From G965215145 sp965215145 (GTDB taxonomy: Bacteria; Bacteroidota; Rhodothermia; Rhodothermales; JANQRZ01), in contig OZ244038.1 in the NCBI GenBank assembly GCA_965215145.1, positions 434,001-498,000 of the forward strand: a stretch of DNA of 64,000 bases, given 5' to 3'. Of this stretch, positions 40,103-51,353 are shown piece by piece. Under the pieces are notes generated by a model. The model saw only the letters and a program-made list of their open reading frames with translations. It made no database searches and was not told where the DNA came from. Each line of letters opens with the position of its first letter. The stretch's first letter is position 1. The translations under genes and the position numbers were made by a program.

Positions 40103-40135
40103 TAAAGGTATGAGATCTCTACGATCTGGAGCAAA
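40103..40135 (-). promoter_or_regulatory. Bacteroidota-type promoter for the lipoprotein gene
   Basis: On the minus strand TTTG (40135-40132) is followed after 21 nt by TACCTTTA (40110-40103), matching the TTTG / TAnnTTTG -33/-7 consensus except for the final base. The leader to the ATG at 40067 would be about 30 nt. It is the clearest promoter in the window. Confidence 0.6.
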
Positions 40136-40177
40136 GAGAATAGGAGGGGGCTGACTCCCGGCCGAGTGAGTGGTAGA

Positions 40178-40558
40178 TCAGCCGTCGCCGCGGAGGCGGG
40201 CGAGGGTCTCGGGGTCGAGGAGGTCGGCGAGGGTGGAGCCGCCGGAGGGGCGCGCCGGCTTGGCGCCCTTCTTCGAGCCGCCCCTCGCTGCGCCGCCGGA
40301 CTTCCTCGGCTTCTTCGCGGCTGGCTTTACCGGCTCCGGCTTCTCCTGCTTCGGCGCCGGCTGCTGGGAGAGGTCGATGATCTTCGTCGTGAAGGGGTCG
40401 GCCTTCTTGCGGCGGCGACGCCAGCTCTCGGGGGCCTTCGGCTTCTCGGACGAGGAGAGGTCGAGCGTGAAGCCGCCGGGGTGCGCGCGGGACGCGTCCG
40501 GCTCGGCCTCCGGCTTGGGAGCTCCGTCGGGGCGGGGGGGCGGCTCGGGAGAGGACAT
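40178..40558 (-). CDS. low-complexity basic protein, 126 aa
   Basis: Function unknown. The start MSSPEPPPRPDGAPKPEAEP opens a disordered Pro/Glu/Lys-rich chain; the middle has WRRRRKKADPFTTKIIDLSQ and the tail alternates Lys/Ala/Gly (KKPRKSGGAARGGSKKGAKP) before an ordered end STLADLLDPETLARLRGDG. The basic tail suggests nucleic-acid or ribosome contact; the terminal short helix may be a docking motif. In-frame upstream Met residues exist but extend into a purine-poor leader. Confidence 0.5.
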   Translation of the reverse strand: MSSPEPPPRPDGAPKPEAEPDASRAHPGGFTLDLSSSEKPKAPESWRRRRKKADPFTTKIIDLSQQPAPKQEKPEPVKPAAKKPRKSGGAARGGSKKGAKPARPSGGSTLADLLDPETLARLRGDG

Positions 40559-40680
40559 GGGCCGGGGAGAGGTTCGGTGGGAGCATGTTACGGCCTCCGG
40601 GGCGGCGCGCCCTACGCCGCGGAAACAGCCCCGCCGACGGTCCATTCAATCCGCCCCCTCTCACCCTCACCCCTCTCCCC

Positions 40681-41016
40681 ATGGACACCACCATCAAGAA
40701 AGTCTCCTCCGCCCACTCCCCGAAGGGCGAGATGGGCCAGACCTACCTCGTCTCCGGCACCCGCCTCTCGATGCGGCTCTGGGAGGAGGGGCCGACCGAC
40801 GGGATGGCCCCGCACACCCGCCCCTACGAGACCGTCGGTTACGCCGTCGAGGGCCGCGCCGAGCTCCACCTCGGCGACCAGAAGGTCACCCTCGAGGCCG
40901 GCGACTCGTGGCTCGTGCCCGAGGGCGCCGAGCACCACTACGTCATCACCGAGCGCTTCAAGGCCGTCGAGGCGACGGCCCCGCCGGCCCGCGTCGACGA
41001 CCGCGACGACGGCTGA
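40681..41016 (+). CDS. cupin-domain protein
   Basis: A 111-aa single-cupin protein. GPTDGMAPHTRPYETVGYAV gives one His of the metal site (PH.RPYE) and YAVEGRAELHLGDQKVTLEA is the first cupin motif; the second is GDSWLVPEGAEHHYVI with His-His. Small stand-alone cupins bind metal and may be dioxygenases, isomerases or sensors. The function is not predictable. Starts at ATG after a CACCCCTCTCCCC leader; a stem-loop follows. Confidence 0.82.
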   Translation: MDTTIKKVSSAHSPKGEMGQTYLVSGTRLSMRLWEEGPTDGMAPHTRPYETVGYAVEGRAELHLGDQKVTLEAGDSWLVPEGAEHHYVITERFKAVEATAPPARVDDRDDG

Positions 41017-41042
41017 CCGAGCGCGCTCGAACTCGCATCCAC

Positions 41043-41078
41043 CGAGGCCCCGCCGGCATCCTGCCGAGCGGGGCCTCG
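41043..41078 (+). terminator. stem-loop after the cupin gene
   Basis: CGAGGCCCCG (41043-41052) pairs with CGGGGCCTCG (41069-41078); the 16-nt loop contains a further small CGGC/GCCG stem. Probable terminator; no T-run. Confidence 0.5.
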
Positions 41079-41154
41079 CACGTTGGAGGCCACCGGGATA
41101 AGGCGTTTAGCCGTCGCCCCGGGTTACCGATAATGGGGCGGTATCTGCTTGCTT

Positions 41155-41175
41155 CGGGCGCTCCATGAGCGCCCG
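41155..41175 (+). repeat. palindromic hairpin in the leader of the hybrid kinase (family-like, copy 12)
   Basis: CGGGCGCTC pairs with GAGCGCCCG around CAT. It ends 14 nt before the ATG at 41190. It resembles the GGGGCG/CGCCCC family (compare the TolC copy at 51343) but lacks the GTAG borders. Confidence 0.6.
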
Positions 41176-41189
41176 AGTCCCTCCACGCC

Positions 41190-43850
<2,661 letters not shown>

Positions 43851-43862
43851 TCGGCCTCCGCC

Positions 43863-43891
43863 GTAGGGGCGGGTCTGAGACCCGCCCCTAC
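43863..43891. repeat. GGGGCG/CGCCCC palindrome, copy 7
   Basis: Perfect, arms GTAGGGGCGGGTCT and complement around one G. Lies between convergent genes (hybrid kinase and barrel protein) and could end both transcripts. Confidence 0.85.
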
Positions 43892-43916
43892 CACCCTGCA
43901 AGGTGATAGCAGGGTG
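43892..43916. terminator. second stem-loop between convergent genes
   Basis: CACCCTGC pairs with GCAGGGTG, loop AAGGTGATA. Directly follows palindrome copy 7. Possible bidirectional terminator. Confidence 0.45.
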
Positions 43917-43967
43917 ATTGCGTGAGACCTCGGGGGAGCACCGGCTCTCGACCAGCGGCAGCGGATC

Positions 43968-44726
43968 CTAGCCGCCGAACTGGATGACGAGGCCGAGCTG
44001 CGGGCGGAGCAGGTCCGTCTCCGAGCGCACCAGCTCGGCGACGCCGCGCGCGGGGTTCCCGAGCCGGACCGTCGGGTCGACCACGTAGGTCGCCGTCTCG
44101 CCGATGAGGTAGCGCACCCCGAGGTCGAGGAACGCCGCGAACGGGCGGCCGTCGTCGCGGCCGTGGGCGAGCCGGAGGAGGAGGCCGCCGCCGGCCCCGT
44201 AGCTGAGCGCGTAGTCGTCCATCGTCACGGAGGTCGTGGTCAGCGAGCGGTCCACGGCGCCGTCGCCGAGGTCAGCGTCGAAGAACCCGTCGTCGACGAG
44301 GACGACGGCCTGCTCGAAGCGGGTCTCGGCGTAGAGCCGGTTGAAGCCGACGAGCCCGTCCACGTAGGGCCGCACGGGGCCGTCGGGGAGCTGGAGCCGG
44401 AGCACGGCGTGGAGGTGGCCGACGCGCTGCGCCGAGGTGACCTCGCCGAGGAACGCGCTCTGCCCGTCGATGCGGGCGTCGAGCGGGCGCCCCTGCTCGC
44501 CGTAGGTCAGCACGCCGCCCTCGACCCCGACGGCGACGGGGCCGACGCCGTAGAGGACCTGCCCGGCGAGGCCGAAGCCCACGTCGTCGAGGCCGTCTTG
44601 GAATTCATCCTGGGGGATGCCGCCCTCGGCCTGGAGGCCGAGGTAGAGCTGAGCGGAGGCGGGCGCGCTCACGAGCGCCAGAGCGGCGGCTAGCGCCGCG
44701 AGTAGGGTGAAGCGAAGGGGCTTCAT
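43968..44726 (-). CDS. outer-membrane beta-barrel protein, 252 aa
   Basis: Exported barrel of unknown role. Signal peptide MKPLRFTLLAALAAALALVS cleaved at ASA-Q, then LYLGLQAEGGIPQDEFQDGL, alternating strands (VGHLHAVLRLQLPDGPVRPY, YGAGGGLLLRLAHGRDDGRP) and the end LRPQLGLVIQFGG, suiting eight strands or so. Resembles OmpA/OprF-type 'outer membrane protein beta-barrel' domain proteins. An AT-rich segment upstream (44760-44815) probably carries its promoter. Confidence 0.68.
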   Translation of the reverse strand: MKPLRFTLLAALAAALALVSAPASAQLYLGLQAEGGIPQDEFQDGLDDVGFGLAGQVLYGVGPVAVGVEGGVLTYGEQGRPLDARIDGQSAFLGEVTSAQRVGHLHAVLRLQLPDGPVRPYVDGLVGFNRLYAETRFEQAVVLVDDGFFDADLGDGAVDRSLTTTSVTMDDYALSYGAGGGLLLRLAHGRDDGRPFAAFLDLGVRYLIGETATYVVDPTVRLGNPARGVAELVRSETDLLRPQLGLVIQFGG

Positions 44727-44759
44727 GGGAGCATGGGGATGATGGAGGGGAAGGGGTAA

Positions 44760-44815
44760 ACCGTCGTTTAGTCCTCTTGTTGCACTCGTTTTATTTCCAA
44801 TTATGAGTACCAAAA
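44760..44815 (-). promoter_or_regulatory. AT-rich promoter region of the barrel gene
   Basis: One of the most AT-rich stretches of the window, containing on the minus strand TTTTGG, TAATTGG, AATAAAACG and TAAACG. Exact boxes are not decidable. Confidence 0.4.
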
Positions 44816-44862
44816 TGAGACGTCGGCGGCCCTCCCACTCCCCGCCTCACCGGCGAGCAAAC

Positions 44863-44898
44863 GCAGAGGGGCCGAGGCATGAGCCCCGGCCCCTCTGC
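44863..44898 (-). terminator. strong stem-loop after the G8-domain gene
   Basis: GCAGAGGGGCCG (44863-44874) pairs perfectly with CGGCCCCTCTGC (44887-44898). On the minus strand it lies 20 nt after the stop of the G8 protein gene and is followed by GTTTGC. Likely its terminator. Confidence 0.7.
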
Positions 44899-44917
44899 AC
44901 CACGTCGGAGCGTAGCG

Positions 44918-47911
44918 TTAGCGGACCAGCACGAACCGGTGCCGGAGCACCTGGGGCTCGGCGCCTGCGTCGACGTGGACTCGGACGAAGTAGGTGCCCG
45001 CCGGCAGCTCCCCAGCCGAGATCGGCAGCCGGTGGCGGCCCGGCGCGTAGGACGCGGCGGCGGCGGGGGCCACCAAGCGGCCCAGGGCGTCGTAGACCTC
45101 GACGCGCACCTCCGCCGGATCGGGCAGGGCGAGCTCCGCCGCCACAGCGCCCGCGCTCGGGTTCGGGTACGGCTTCGAGAGCTCGAGCTCAGCCGGTACG
45201 GCGCCAGCGTCTCCTGGTGCGCCGAACAGGTTGTTCAGCGCGCTGGCGAGGGCCGTACCGCGCCGTACGGCCACCTCGTCCAGCCAGAGCCGGTCCTCGC
45301 CGCCGTCCATCGCCGTCGCCTTCCAGCGCAGCGTGAGCGCAGGGGTACCGGCGAAGGCCGAGAGGTTCACCGTGACGGGGTACCACCGGTCGCCGACCTG
45401 ACCCGGCCCCGCCGCGCCGAGCACCGTCGTGGTCCCGCCGGCCTCGGCTTCGAGGGTCAAGCTGCTCTGGCGGTTGGCGTCGCTGAGCCGGATCCAGAAC
45501 GAGAGCGTCAGCGGCCCGGTCTCGCCGGAGAGGTTGAGCGTTCGGGACAGCACGACGTCGCTCTTGCCCGAGCCGCTGTGGGCGACCTCGATCGCTCGCC
45601 GCGAGCCGGGGGCGCCGGCGCCGGGGGCCTCCGCCGCGCCGAAGACCGTGCCTCCACCCTGGCTATAACCGCTGCTCCCCCCTGTTTCCCAGGCCCCGCG
45701 CGTCTTGCCGAGGCCGAGAACCATAACGCCGTAGTCCGTGTCCTCAGCCTCGAAGCCGTGGTAGAACGCGTAGTCGGCGACGCGGACGGCGCCGGGTGGC
45801 AACGAGGCCGGGGGCGAGCCGACCGGGTCGGCGTAGCCCTGTGCCGCGTCGAGGTAGATCCAGTCCGGCTCTGGCGCGGCGTTGTAGCCGTAGAGCATGG
45901 CCGGCACGCCGAGGCCGGAGAGCGAGCCGTCCTGGTCAAGGAAGCGGGTGTGGGCGTAGTGCTCGTCGTAGCTGAAGAGGATACCGTTCGAGCCCACGAG
46001 GGTGACGTCCTCGGCGTGCCCGGCGTCCCCACCCGTCTCGAGGTCCCGGCGCACCACAAAGGCGCCGCCTACGACGTCGATGACCGTCACGTTCTCGAGG
46101 ACCACGCGCTTCGGACCGCCGTGGCTCTTGAGCGTGTTCACCGCCCCGGCCCGGTTGGGGTCAACCTCCCCGGGATTGGGGACGGGGGCGCCGTCGACGC
46201 CGATGCCGAACACGTCATGCATGCTGGCCCCAACGACGAGGGCATCCTTGAGAATCCCCGCCCGCTCGACGAACACCCCGATGCCGTTGTCTGCGAGGAT
46301 GGCCCCCTGGAACGTCTGCCGGTGCCGCTCGCGGCCGTCGGCCCAGATCCCCGCAACACCGCAGCGGTAGGCTTCGAAGTCCTTCCAGTTCTGCCCGGCC
46401 GATGCGCCCGTGAGGACGGCCCGGCGGACGAGGAGGCCGCTCCCGCTCGCGTCCGGAGGGTAGTCGAAGTTGGGCGGCCGGTAGGCCCCGATCGAGTGGG
46501 CGGCGTTCCCCTCGAAGTCGACGCTGATCTGCGTCGAGGGCCCGCCGCCCTCGCCCCCGTAGAAGAACCCGACCCCGTTGGTGACCCCGCCGCAGCGGTT
46601 GTCGCGGACGGTCAGCGTCGGCTGCTCGGTCCACAGGCACGACGCCTGCTTCTCGTCCTGCGAGCTTTCATCCCGGTTCCCAAAGAGGGGGAAGGCGAGG
46701 TCCGTGCCGCCGTTGAGCGCCGTCCCGTCGTCGGTGCGGGGGGGGACGACGAGCACGACGAGGTTCCGCTCGTAGCGGTTGCCCTTCTCGTTGACGAGGC
46801 CGTCCTCGCCGGGGATGAGGGCGTGGTTGAGGATGCGGTACAGCACGTTGTCCTCGACGCGGACGTTGCCCGTCTGGTGGGTGACGACGCCGCGCTGGAA
46901 GCTGTGGTGGATGGACGAGTTGCGGATGTAGTCCCCCGCGCTGTCCCCGGCGTGGTGCCAGTGGACCGGGTAGCGCGCGGCGTGCCCCGTCTGCCCCATC
47001 CGGCGGAACTCGACGCCCTCGATGCGGACGCGGTCGTGCATGTGGAAGAAGGCGTGGCCGCCGAAGCCGGGGTCGTAAAACGTGTTGGGGAAGTAGTCCG
47101 TCCGGCCCTGCCCGTAGTGGAGCCACGGCCCTGGCGAGTCGTAGCGCGCGCTCCGCGCATCGCCCTCGATGACCACGTTGCGCGAGAGGAGGCCGACCTC
47201 GGCGCGCTGGTCCACGACGATCGTGCGGCCGTCGCCGTGGGTGTAGGCCTGGGTCTCGCCCCAGTGGTCGTGCGCGAGGGCCGGCGAGACGGTGACCCGC
47301 CGCCCGTTGCTCGAGACGCTCTCGACGGTGAGCTCCTCGGCCTCCCACGCGGAGTAGCCCGAGGGCGCCAGGGCGATCCGGTCACCGGGCTCCCAGGTGA
47401 CGGGCTCGGCGAGCCGGATGCTCGTGGCCCCGGCCCGCGCCGTCGCGCCGAGCTGCGTCCAGCTCCGCTTCGCGGCCGCCGCCCCGTGGAGCTCGAGGGC
47501 GCCGCCCGCCACCACGGCGAGCACCTTCGTCCCCGCCTGGTGCATCCCGGTCCACACGTTCTCCAGGCTCTCCTGCCCGACGAGGGTGATCGTGGCGCGG
47601 TGCTGGAACGGGTCGGCCTCGGTGCCGATCTCAAGCAGGGCCCCGGGCCCCTCGACGACGACGAACTTGCTCGTCAGGCGGAGGTCGCGGGCGTCCTCGA
47701 ACCGCAGCGTACCGCGGACGAAGAGGCCGCCGAGCGTGGGGGTGTCGGTGTCCAGCAGAACGGTCGCACCTGCCGGGACCGTGACCACCTCGCCGGGGCT
47801 GACCCCGGCGGCCCATGTGCTCCAGCGCACGGTCTGAGCGAGGCCGTCGGAGGCGAAGCACGTCGCGACAAATATTACAAGGATGCAGAGGGGAGTGAAG
47901 CGACGATGCAT
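44918..47911 (-). CDS. secreted G8-domain / right-handed beta-helix protein with T9SS sorting domain
   Basis: A 997-aa exported protein. Signal peptide MHRRFTPLCILVIFVATCFA cleaved near GLAQ. Residues about 30-130 are a G8 domain (WAAGVSPGEVVTVPAGATVL, GGLFVRGTLRFEDARDLRLT), as in CEMIP/TMEM2 and PKHD1-like proteins. A long right-handed beta-helix follows (VEGVEF-, SSIHHSFQRGVVTHQTGNVR, NVLYRILNHALIPGEDG). Near 740-880 is a jelly-roll (SFWIRLSDANRQSSLTLEAE), and the last 80 residues (PYPNPSAGAVAAELALPDPA ... RHRFVLVR) are a type A T9SS sorting domain. CEMIP-type proteins act on hyaluronan; a polysaccharide-binding or -cleaving surface role is inferred. Confidence 0.85.
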   Translation of the reverse strand: MHRRFTPLCILVIFVATCFASDGLAQTVRWSTWAAGVSPGEVVTVPAGATVLLDTDTPTLGGLFVRGTLRFEDARDLRLTSKFVVVEGPGALLEIGTEADPFQHRATITLVGQESLENVWTGMHQAGTKVLAVVAGGALELHGAAAAKRSWTQLGATARAGATSIRLAEPVTWEPGDRIALAPSGYSAWEAEELTVESVSSNGRRVTVSPALAHDHWGETQAYTHGDGRTIVVDQRAEVGLLSRNVVIEGDARSARYDSPGPWLHYGQGRTDYFPNTFYDPGFGGHAFFHMHDRVRIEGVEFRRMGQTGHAARYPVHWHHAGDSAGDYIRNSSIHHSFQRGVVTHQTGNVRVEDNVLYRILNHALIPGEDGLVNEKGNRYERNLVVLVVPPRTDDGTALNGGTDLAFPLFGNRDESSQDEKQASCLWTEQPTLTVRDNRCGGVTNGVGFFYGGEGGGPSTQISVDFEGNAAHSIGAYRPPNFDYPPDASGSGLLVRRAVLTGASAGQNWKDFEAYRCGVAGIWADGRERHRQTFQGAILADNGIGVFVERAGILKDALVVGASMHDVFGIGVDGAPVPNPGEVDPNRAGAVNTLKSHGGPKRVVLENVTVIDVVGGAFVVRRDLETGGDAGHAEDVTLVGSNGILFSYDEHYAHTRFLDQDGSLSGLGVPAMLYGYNAAPEPDWIYLDAAQGYADPVGSPPASLPPGAVRVADYAFYHGFEAEDTDYGVMVLGLGKTRGAWETGGSSGYSQGGGTVFGAAEAPGAGAPGSRRAIEVAHSGSGKSDVVLSRTLNLSGETGPLTLSFWIRLSDANRQSSLTLEAEAGGTTTVLGAAGPGQVGDRWYPVTVNLSAFAGTPALTLRWKATAMDGGEDRLWLDEVAVRRGTALASALNNLFGAPGDAGAVPAELELSKPYPNPSAGAVAAELALPDPAEVRVEVYDALGRLVAPAAAASYAPGRHRLPISAGELPAGTYFVRVHVDAGAEPQVLRHRFVLVR

Positions 47912-48173
47912 GATGGGTGGGGGGACGCGGGCCGGCGGCCCGCAGGGTAATGACCTCCAGGGCACGAGCCCGAGGCACAGGAACAGGACCGAACCCCATG
48001 ATCAGCACGTCTCCCACACATGTCAAGGCTGCACGCTGAGGAAACCCTGTGGTCGTCGTAATGATTACCCGATGCCTCGCACAGGAACGGCTCCCCTACG
48101 GGAACGGGGGCCGCCCCGTGGGAACGGGGAAGACGTCCTTGCAATAGCTTCGCCGAAGATCACCCCCGCCGCC
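47912..48173. other. gene-free region between divergent genes
   Basis: About 260 bp between the G8 gene (minus) and the MtfA-like gene (plus). It contains a GCGGGCCGGCGGCCCGC palindrome near 47930, and a CCCCGT-GGGA-ACGGGG hairpin near 48113-48128. AATATT- and AATGATTACC-type AT patches may be promoters. An upstream in-frame ATG at 48072 could lengthen the MtfA-like protein. Confidence 0.5.
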
Positions 48174-49109
48174 GTGCAGATCGCCCGCCCGACCACCGTC
48201 GCCTTCACCGCCGTGCTCGCCGCGCTGCTGGCCGGCGGCGTGGCCGTGGTCGGGATGCAAGTCGAGGGTGTTTCGCCCTGGCTCGGCGCGGTCCCGCTCG
48301 TGCTCGTCCCCCTCGTCGCGCTGCGCCGGCCGCTCCGGCGATGGCGCGCGCTCCGCCGCCCGATCCCCGCCGCGTCCCGCGCGTGGCTCGACGCCCACGT
48401 CCCGCTCTACCGCGACGCCCCCGCCCCCGACCGTCGCCGGTTCGAGCGCGACGTGCAGATCGCGCTGGCCGAGGCGCGGTTCGAGGCCGTCGAGGGGGTG
48501 GCGCTCGACGACGACCTCCGGCTCGGCGTCGCCGCGGGCGTGGCGTGCCTCCTCCACGGCCGCCCGGACTGGGAGCTCGACCTCTCGCGGACGTTCCTCT
48601 TCTACCCCGACACCTTCGACGACGAGTACCTCGTCGAGGAGGAGTCGGAGTTCGACGGGATGGTGCATCCGCAGGGGCCGGTGCTGCTCTCGGCCCGCGC
48701 CGCCCGCGAGAGCTGGGCGCGCCCGGACGACGGCTCGAACGTCGTCCTCCACGAGCTCGCCCACCTCTTCGACTTCGCCGACAGCGCCGACGGCGGGGCG
48801 GACGGGGTGCCGGCGCTCCTGGACCCGGCCTCGGCGGAGGCGTGGGGGCGGCTCGCCCGCCGCGAGATGGCGCTGGCGCAGCGGGGCCGCTCGATGCTCG
48901 GCCGCTACGCCGGCTCCCACCCCGCCGAGCTCTTCGCCGTGGCGACGGAGCGGTTCTTCGGCCGCCCGGACCGGCTGGCCGAGCGGCACTCGGAGCTCTT
49001 CGACGCCCTCGCCGCGCTCTACAACCTCGACCCCCGAACAGGCGACTCAAAACCAGAGTACAAAGAGGATGGGGCGCGCGAGTCGCTGATGGCCCGGCGC
49101 TGGCGCTGA
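48174..49109 (+). CDS. mtfA: MtfA-family zinc peptidase
   Basis: A 311-aa zinc metallopeptidase-like protein (M90). The GTG start gives MQIARPTTVAFTAVLAALLA, with two hydrophobic helices anchoring it, unlike cytosolic E. coli MtfA. The peptidase domain has SRTFLFYPDTFDDEYLVEEE, then the zinc motif VVLHELAHLFDFADSADGGA (HExxH) and a third ligand likely in the glutamate-rich SHPAELFAVATERFF. MtfA in E. coli also binds the Mlc repressor. The start is uncertain between GTG 48174 and ATG 48072. Overlaps the next gene by one base (TGATG). Confidence 0.82.
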   Translation: MQIARPTTVAFTAVLAALLAGGVAVVGMQVEGVSPWLGAVPLVLVPLVALRRPLRRWRALRRPIPAASRAWLDAHVPLYRDAPAPDRRRFERDVQIALAEARFEAVEGVALDDDLRLGVAAGVACLLHGRPDWELDLSRTFLFYPDTFDDEYLVEEESEFDGMVHPQGPVLLSARAARESWARPDDGSNVVLHELAHLFDFADSADGGADGVPALLDPASAEAWGRLARREMALAQRGRSMLGRYAGSHPAELFAVATERFFGRPDRLAERHSELFDALAALYNLDPRTGDSKPEYKEDGARESLMARRWR

Positions 49110-50050
49110 TGCCCATGCGCGCTCGTTCCGTCCTAATCGCCCTCTCACTGCTTCTCGCCGGCTGTGCTTCCGTTCAGGAAGCGGCCTTCCACGTCGGGCT
49201 TGACGCCGAACGTGACCGCGCCGGATTCCGCTACCGCGCGCCCTCAGCCGAGACGGGAGGCCTCGCGCTGCTGGAGCGCCCGGCGGACGGCCCGACGCTC
49301 CTCTTCCTGCACGGCTTCGCGGCGAGCAAGGACCACTGGGTCCGCCTCGCCCAAGCGCTCCCGGACTCGCTCCGCCTCGTCGCGCTCGACCTCCCCGGCC
49401 ACGGCGACAGCCCCTTCGACCCAGACGAGCGATACGACGTGCCGCGTCTCGTCCGGGGCGTCGCGGCGGCCGTCGCCGCGCTGGGGCTGGAGGAGGTCAT
49501 CGTCGTCGGCAACTCGCTCGGCGGGCTCGTGGCGACGCGGCTGGCGCTGGCGCAGCCCGAGCAGGTGCGGGCGCTCGTCCTCCTCAACCCCTCGGGCGTC
49601 GTGGCGCCGGAGCCCAGTCCGTTCCGCGCCGCCCTCGGCACCGGCGGGAATCCGCTCATCCCGACCACCACCGCGGAGTACGATTCTCTGACGGCGCTCG
49701 CCTTCACGGAGCCGCCCGACCTCCCGTGGCCGGCGGGGGCCGTGCTCGCCCGCGAGGCCGTGGCGCGCGCCCCGCAGAACCGGCAGATCTGGCACGACGT
49801 GAACACGCCCCCCGACATCGTCACCGACGACCTCGGCGACCTGGCGATGCCGGTGCTGCTGATCTTCGGCGCCGACGACCGCATCATCGACCCGTCGAGC
49901 GCGGAGGTATGGGCCGCGCACGTGCCGGACATCGAGACGGTGCTCGTGCCCGCGACCGGCCACGCGCCGATGCTGGAGCGGCCGGTCTACACCGCCCGCC
50001 TCGTCATGGACTCCCTGCGCCGCTCGGCTCCGGCAGGAGGAGGCCGCTGA
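49109..50050 (+). CDS. alpha/beta-hydrolase lipoprotein
   Basis: A 313-aa serine hydrolase with a lipoprotein signal (MPMRARSVLIALSLLLAGC). LFLHGFAASKDHW is the oxyanion loop, nucleophile Ser is in VGNSLGG, and the acid and His are in FGADDRIID and PATGHAPMLE, so the triad is complete. Similar to lipase/esterase or 2-hydroxymuconate-semialdehyde-hydrolase-like proteins; substrate unknown. Coupled to the MtfA-like gene. Its last 47 nt overlap the convergent TolC-like gene on the opposite strand, a longer overlap than usual. Confidence 0.85.
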   Translation: MPMRARSVLIALSLLLAGCASVQEAAFHVGLDAERDRAGFRYRAPSAETGGLALLERPADGPTLLFLHGFAASKDHWVRLAQALPDSLRLVALDLPGHGDSPFDPDERYDVPRLVRGVAAAVAALGLEEVIVVGNSLGGLVATRLALAQPEQVRALVLLNPSGVVAPEPSPFRAALGTGGNPLIPTTTAEYDSLTALAFTEPPDLPWPAGAVLAREAVARAPQNRQIWHDVNTPPDIVTDDLGDLAMPVLLIFGADDRIIDPSSAEVWAAHVPDIETVLVPATGHAPMLERPVYTARLVMDSLRRSAPAGGGR

Positions 50051-51353
50051 GAGCGAGGAGGTCGATCTCAGCGGCCTTCGCCTCGAACCGCGCCGTCACG
50101 AGCCGGCTCTCCGCGTCGATCAGGGCGCGTTGCACCTCGCGAAGTTCCAGCGACGTGCTCGCGCCGAGGCGGAACCGTTCGAGCGCCACGGCCGCGTTCT
50201 GCCGCGCCGCCTCGACGTTCTCCCGCTCAAGCGCGACGAGCTGGAGGCTCCGGACGTAGAGGGCGTGCGTCCCCCGCAGCGCCGTCACGAGCTCCACCTC
50301 GACGGCCTCGACGGCGAGCCGCTGCTGCCGCGCCCGGAGCCGGGCGTTCTCGAGCAGCCGCCGCCGGTTGTTCCCCTCGAACACGTCGAACGTGGCGGTG
50401 AGGCCGTACGTGAAGCCCCCCGGCTGCCCCGGCGCGAGGAGCGGGTCGGTGAGGGCGCCGAAGGCGTAGCCGGCCGCGAGGCCGATCCGCGGCCAGAACT
50501 CCCGGCGGATGGCCGTGGCCTGCAGCTCCGCGGCCCGCACCGCCACCTCAGCCGCGGCGAGGTCCGGGGCCGCTTCGGCTGCGGCGGCGAGGAGCACGTC
50601 GAGCTCCAGCCCGGCGTCCACGGCGACGGAGTCGACCACGCGGTAGTCGGGGCTGTCCTCCCGGTTGAGGAGTCGGTTGAGGAGCGCCTTCGCCTGCGCG
50701 AGCGCGGCCTCCTGGCGGAGGAGCGCGGCCCGGTCCGCGTTGAGGTCGACGAGCGCCCGCCGCACCTCCAGCTCCGAGGCCGCCCCGACGCCGAACCGGC
50801 CCTCGGCGATGCGGCGGCGCTCCTCCGAGAGGGCGACGGCCTCGCGGAGCACGACGAGGCGCTGCTGCTGCTGCGCCACGTCGAAGTAGACGACGAGGGC
50901 GTCGGCGAGGAGGGCCTCGGCGGTGGCCTCGGTGTCGAGGGCCTGCGCCTCGGCCAGCGCCTGGAGGCGGCGGTAGCGGGCGACGCGCGCGAGCCCCTCG
51001 AACAGGGTGAGCTCGGCGCCGGCGGTGAGGTCGAGCGTGTTGGTCTCGAGGGTGCCGCCGAACGGGCCGGCGTCGCCGCCGCGTCCGGGAAAGCGGCGCT
51101 GGCTCAGGGTGAGGCCGACGGTCGGGAGAAAGCCGGCGTTGCCGAGCGAGGCGTCGTTCTCGGCGATGGCGGCGTCGAGGCGGGCGGTGGCGACGGCGGG
51201 GTTCCGGGCCAGCACGAGGGCCGTCGCCTCCTCCGGCGTCAGCAGCGGGAGCGAGTCGGGCTGCGCTGCGACGACCGGGCTCAGCAGGAGCGCGAGGATC
51301 ACCGGCACGAGGGGCACCCCGTTACCGGAGCCGTTGGAGTACGGGCGACTCAT
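50004..51353 (-). CDS. TolC-family outer-membrane efflux protein
   Basis: Outer-membrane channel (449 aa) of the RND system encoded upstream. Signal region VPLVPVILALLLSPVVAAQP, then LTPEEATALVLARNPAVATA and the paired coiled-coil halves (LADALVVYFDVAQQQQRLVV and a second repeat ALRGTHALYVRSLQLVALER), with a Gly-rich FGALTDPLLAPGQPGG loop between. The ATG at 51353 lies within palindrome copy 8, so a downstream GTG giving MPLVPVILALLL may be the true start. The stop is 47 nt inside the convergent hydrolase gene. Confidence 0.88.
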   Translation of the reverse strand: MSRPYSNGSGNGVPLVPVILALLLSPVVAAQPDSLPLLTPEEATALVLARNPAVATARLDAAIAENDASLGNAGFLPTVGLTLSQRRFPGRGGDAGPFGGTLETNTLDLTAGAELTLFEGLARVARYRRLQALAEAQALDTEATAEALLADALVVYFDVAQQQQRLVVLREAVALSEERRRIAEGRFGVGAASELEVRRALVDLNADRAALLRQEAALAQAKALLNRLLNREDSPDYRVVDSVAVDAGLELDVLLAAAAEAAPDLAAAEVAVRAAELQATAIRREFWPRIGLAAGYAFGALTDPLLAPGQPGGFTYGLTATFDVFEGNNRRRLLENARLRARQQRLAVEAVEVELVTALRGTHALYVRSLQLVALERENVEAARQNAAVALERFRLGASTSLELREVQRALIDAESRLVTARFEAKAAEIDLLALSGLLLPEPSGAGSP

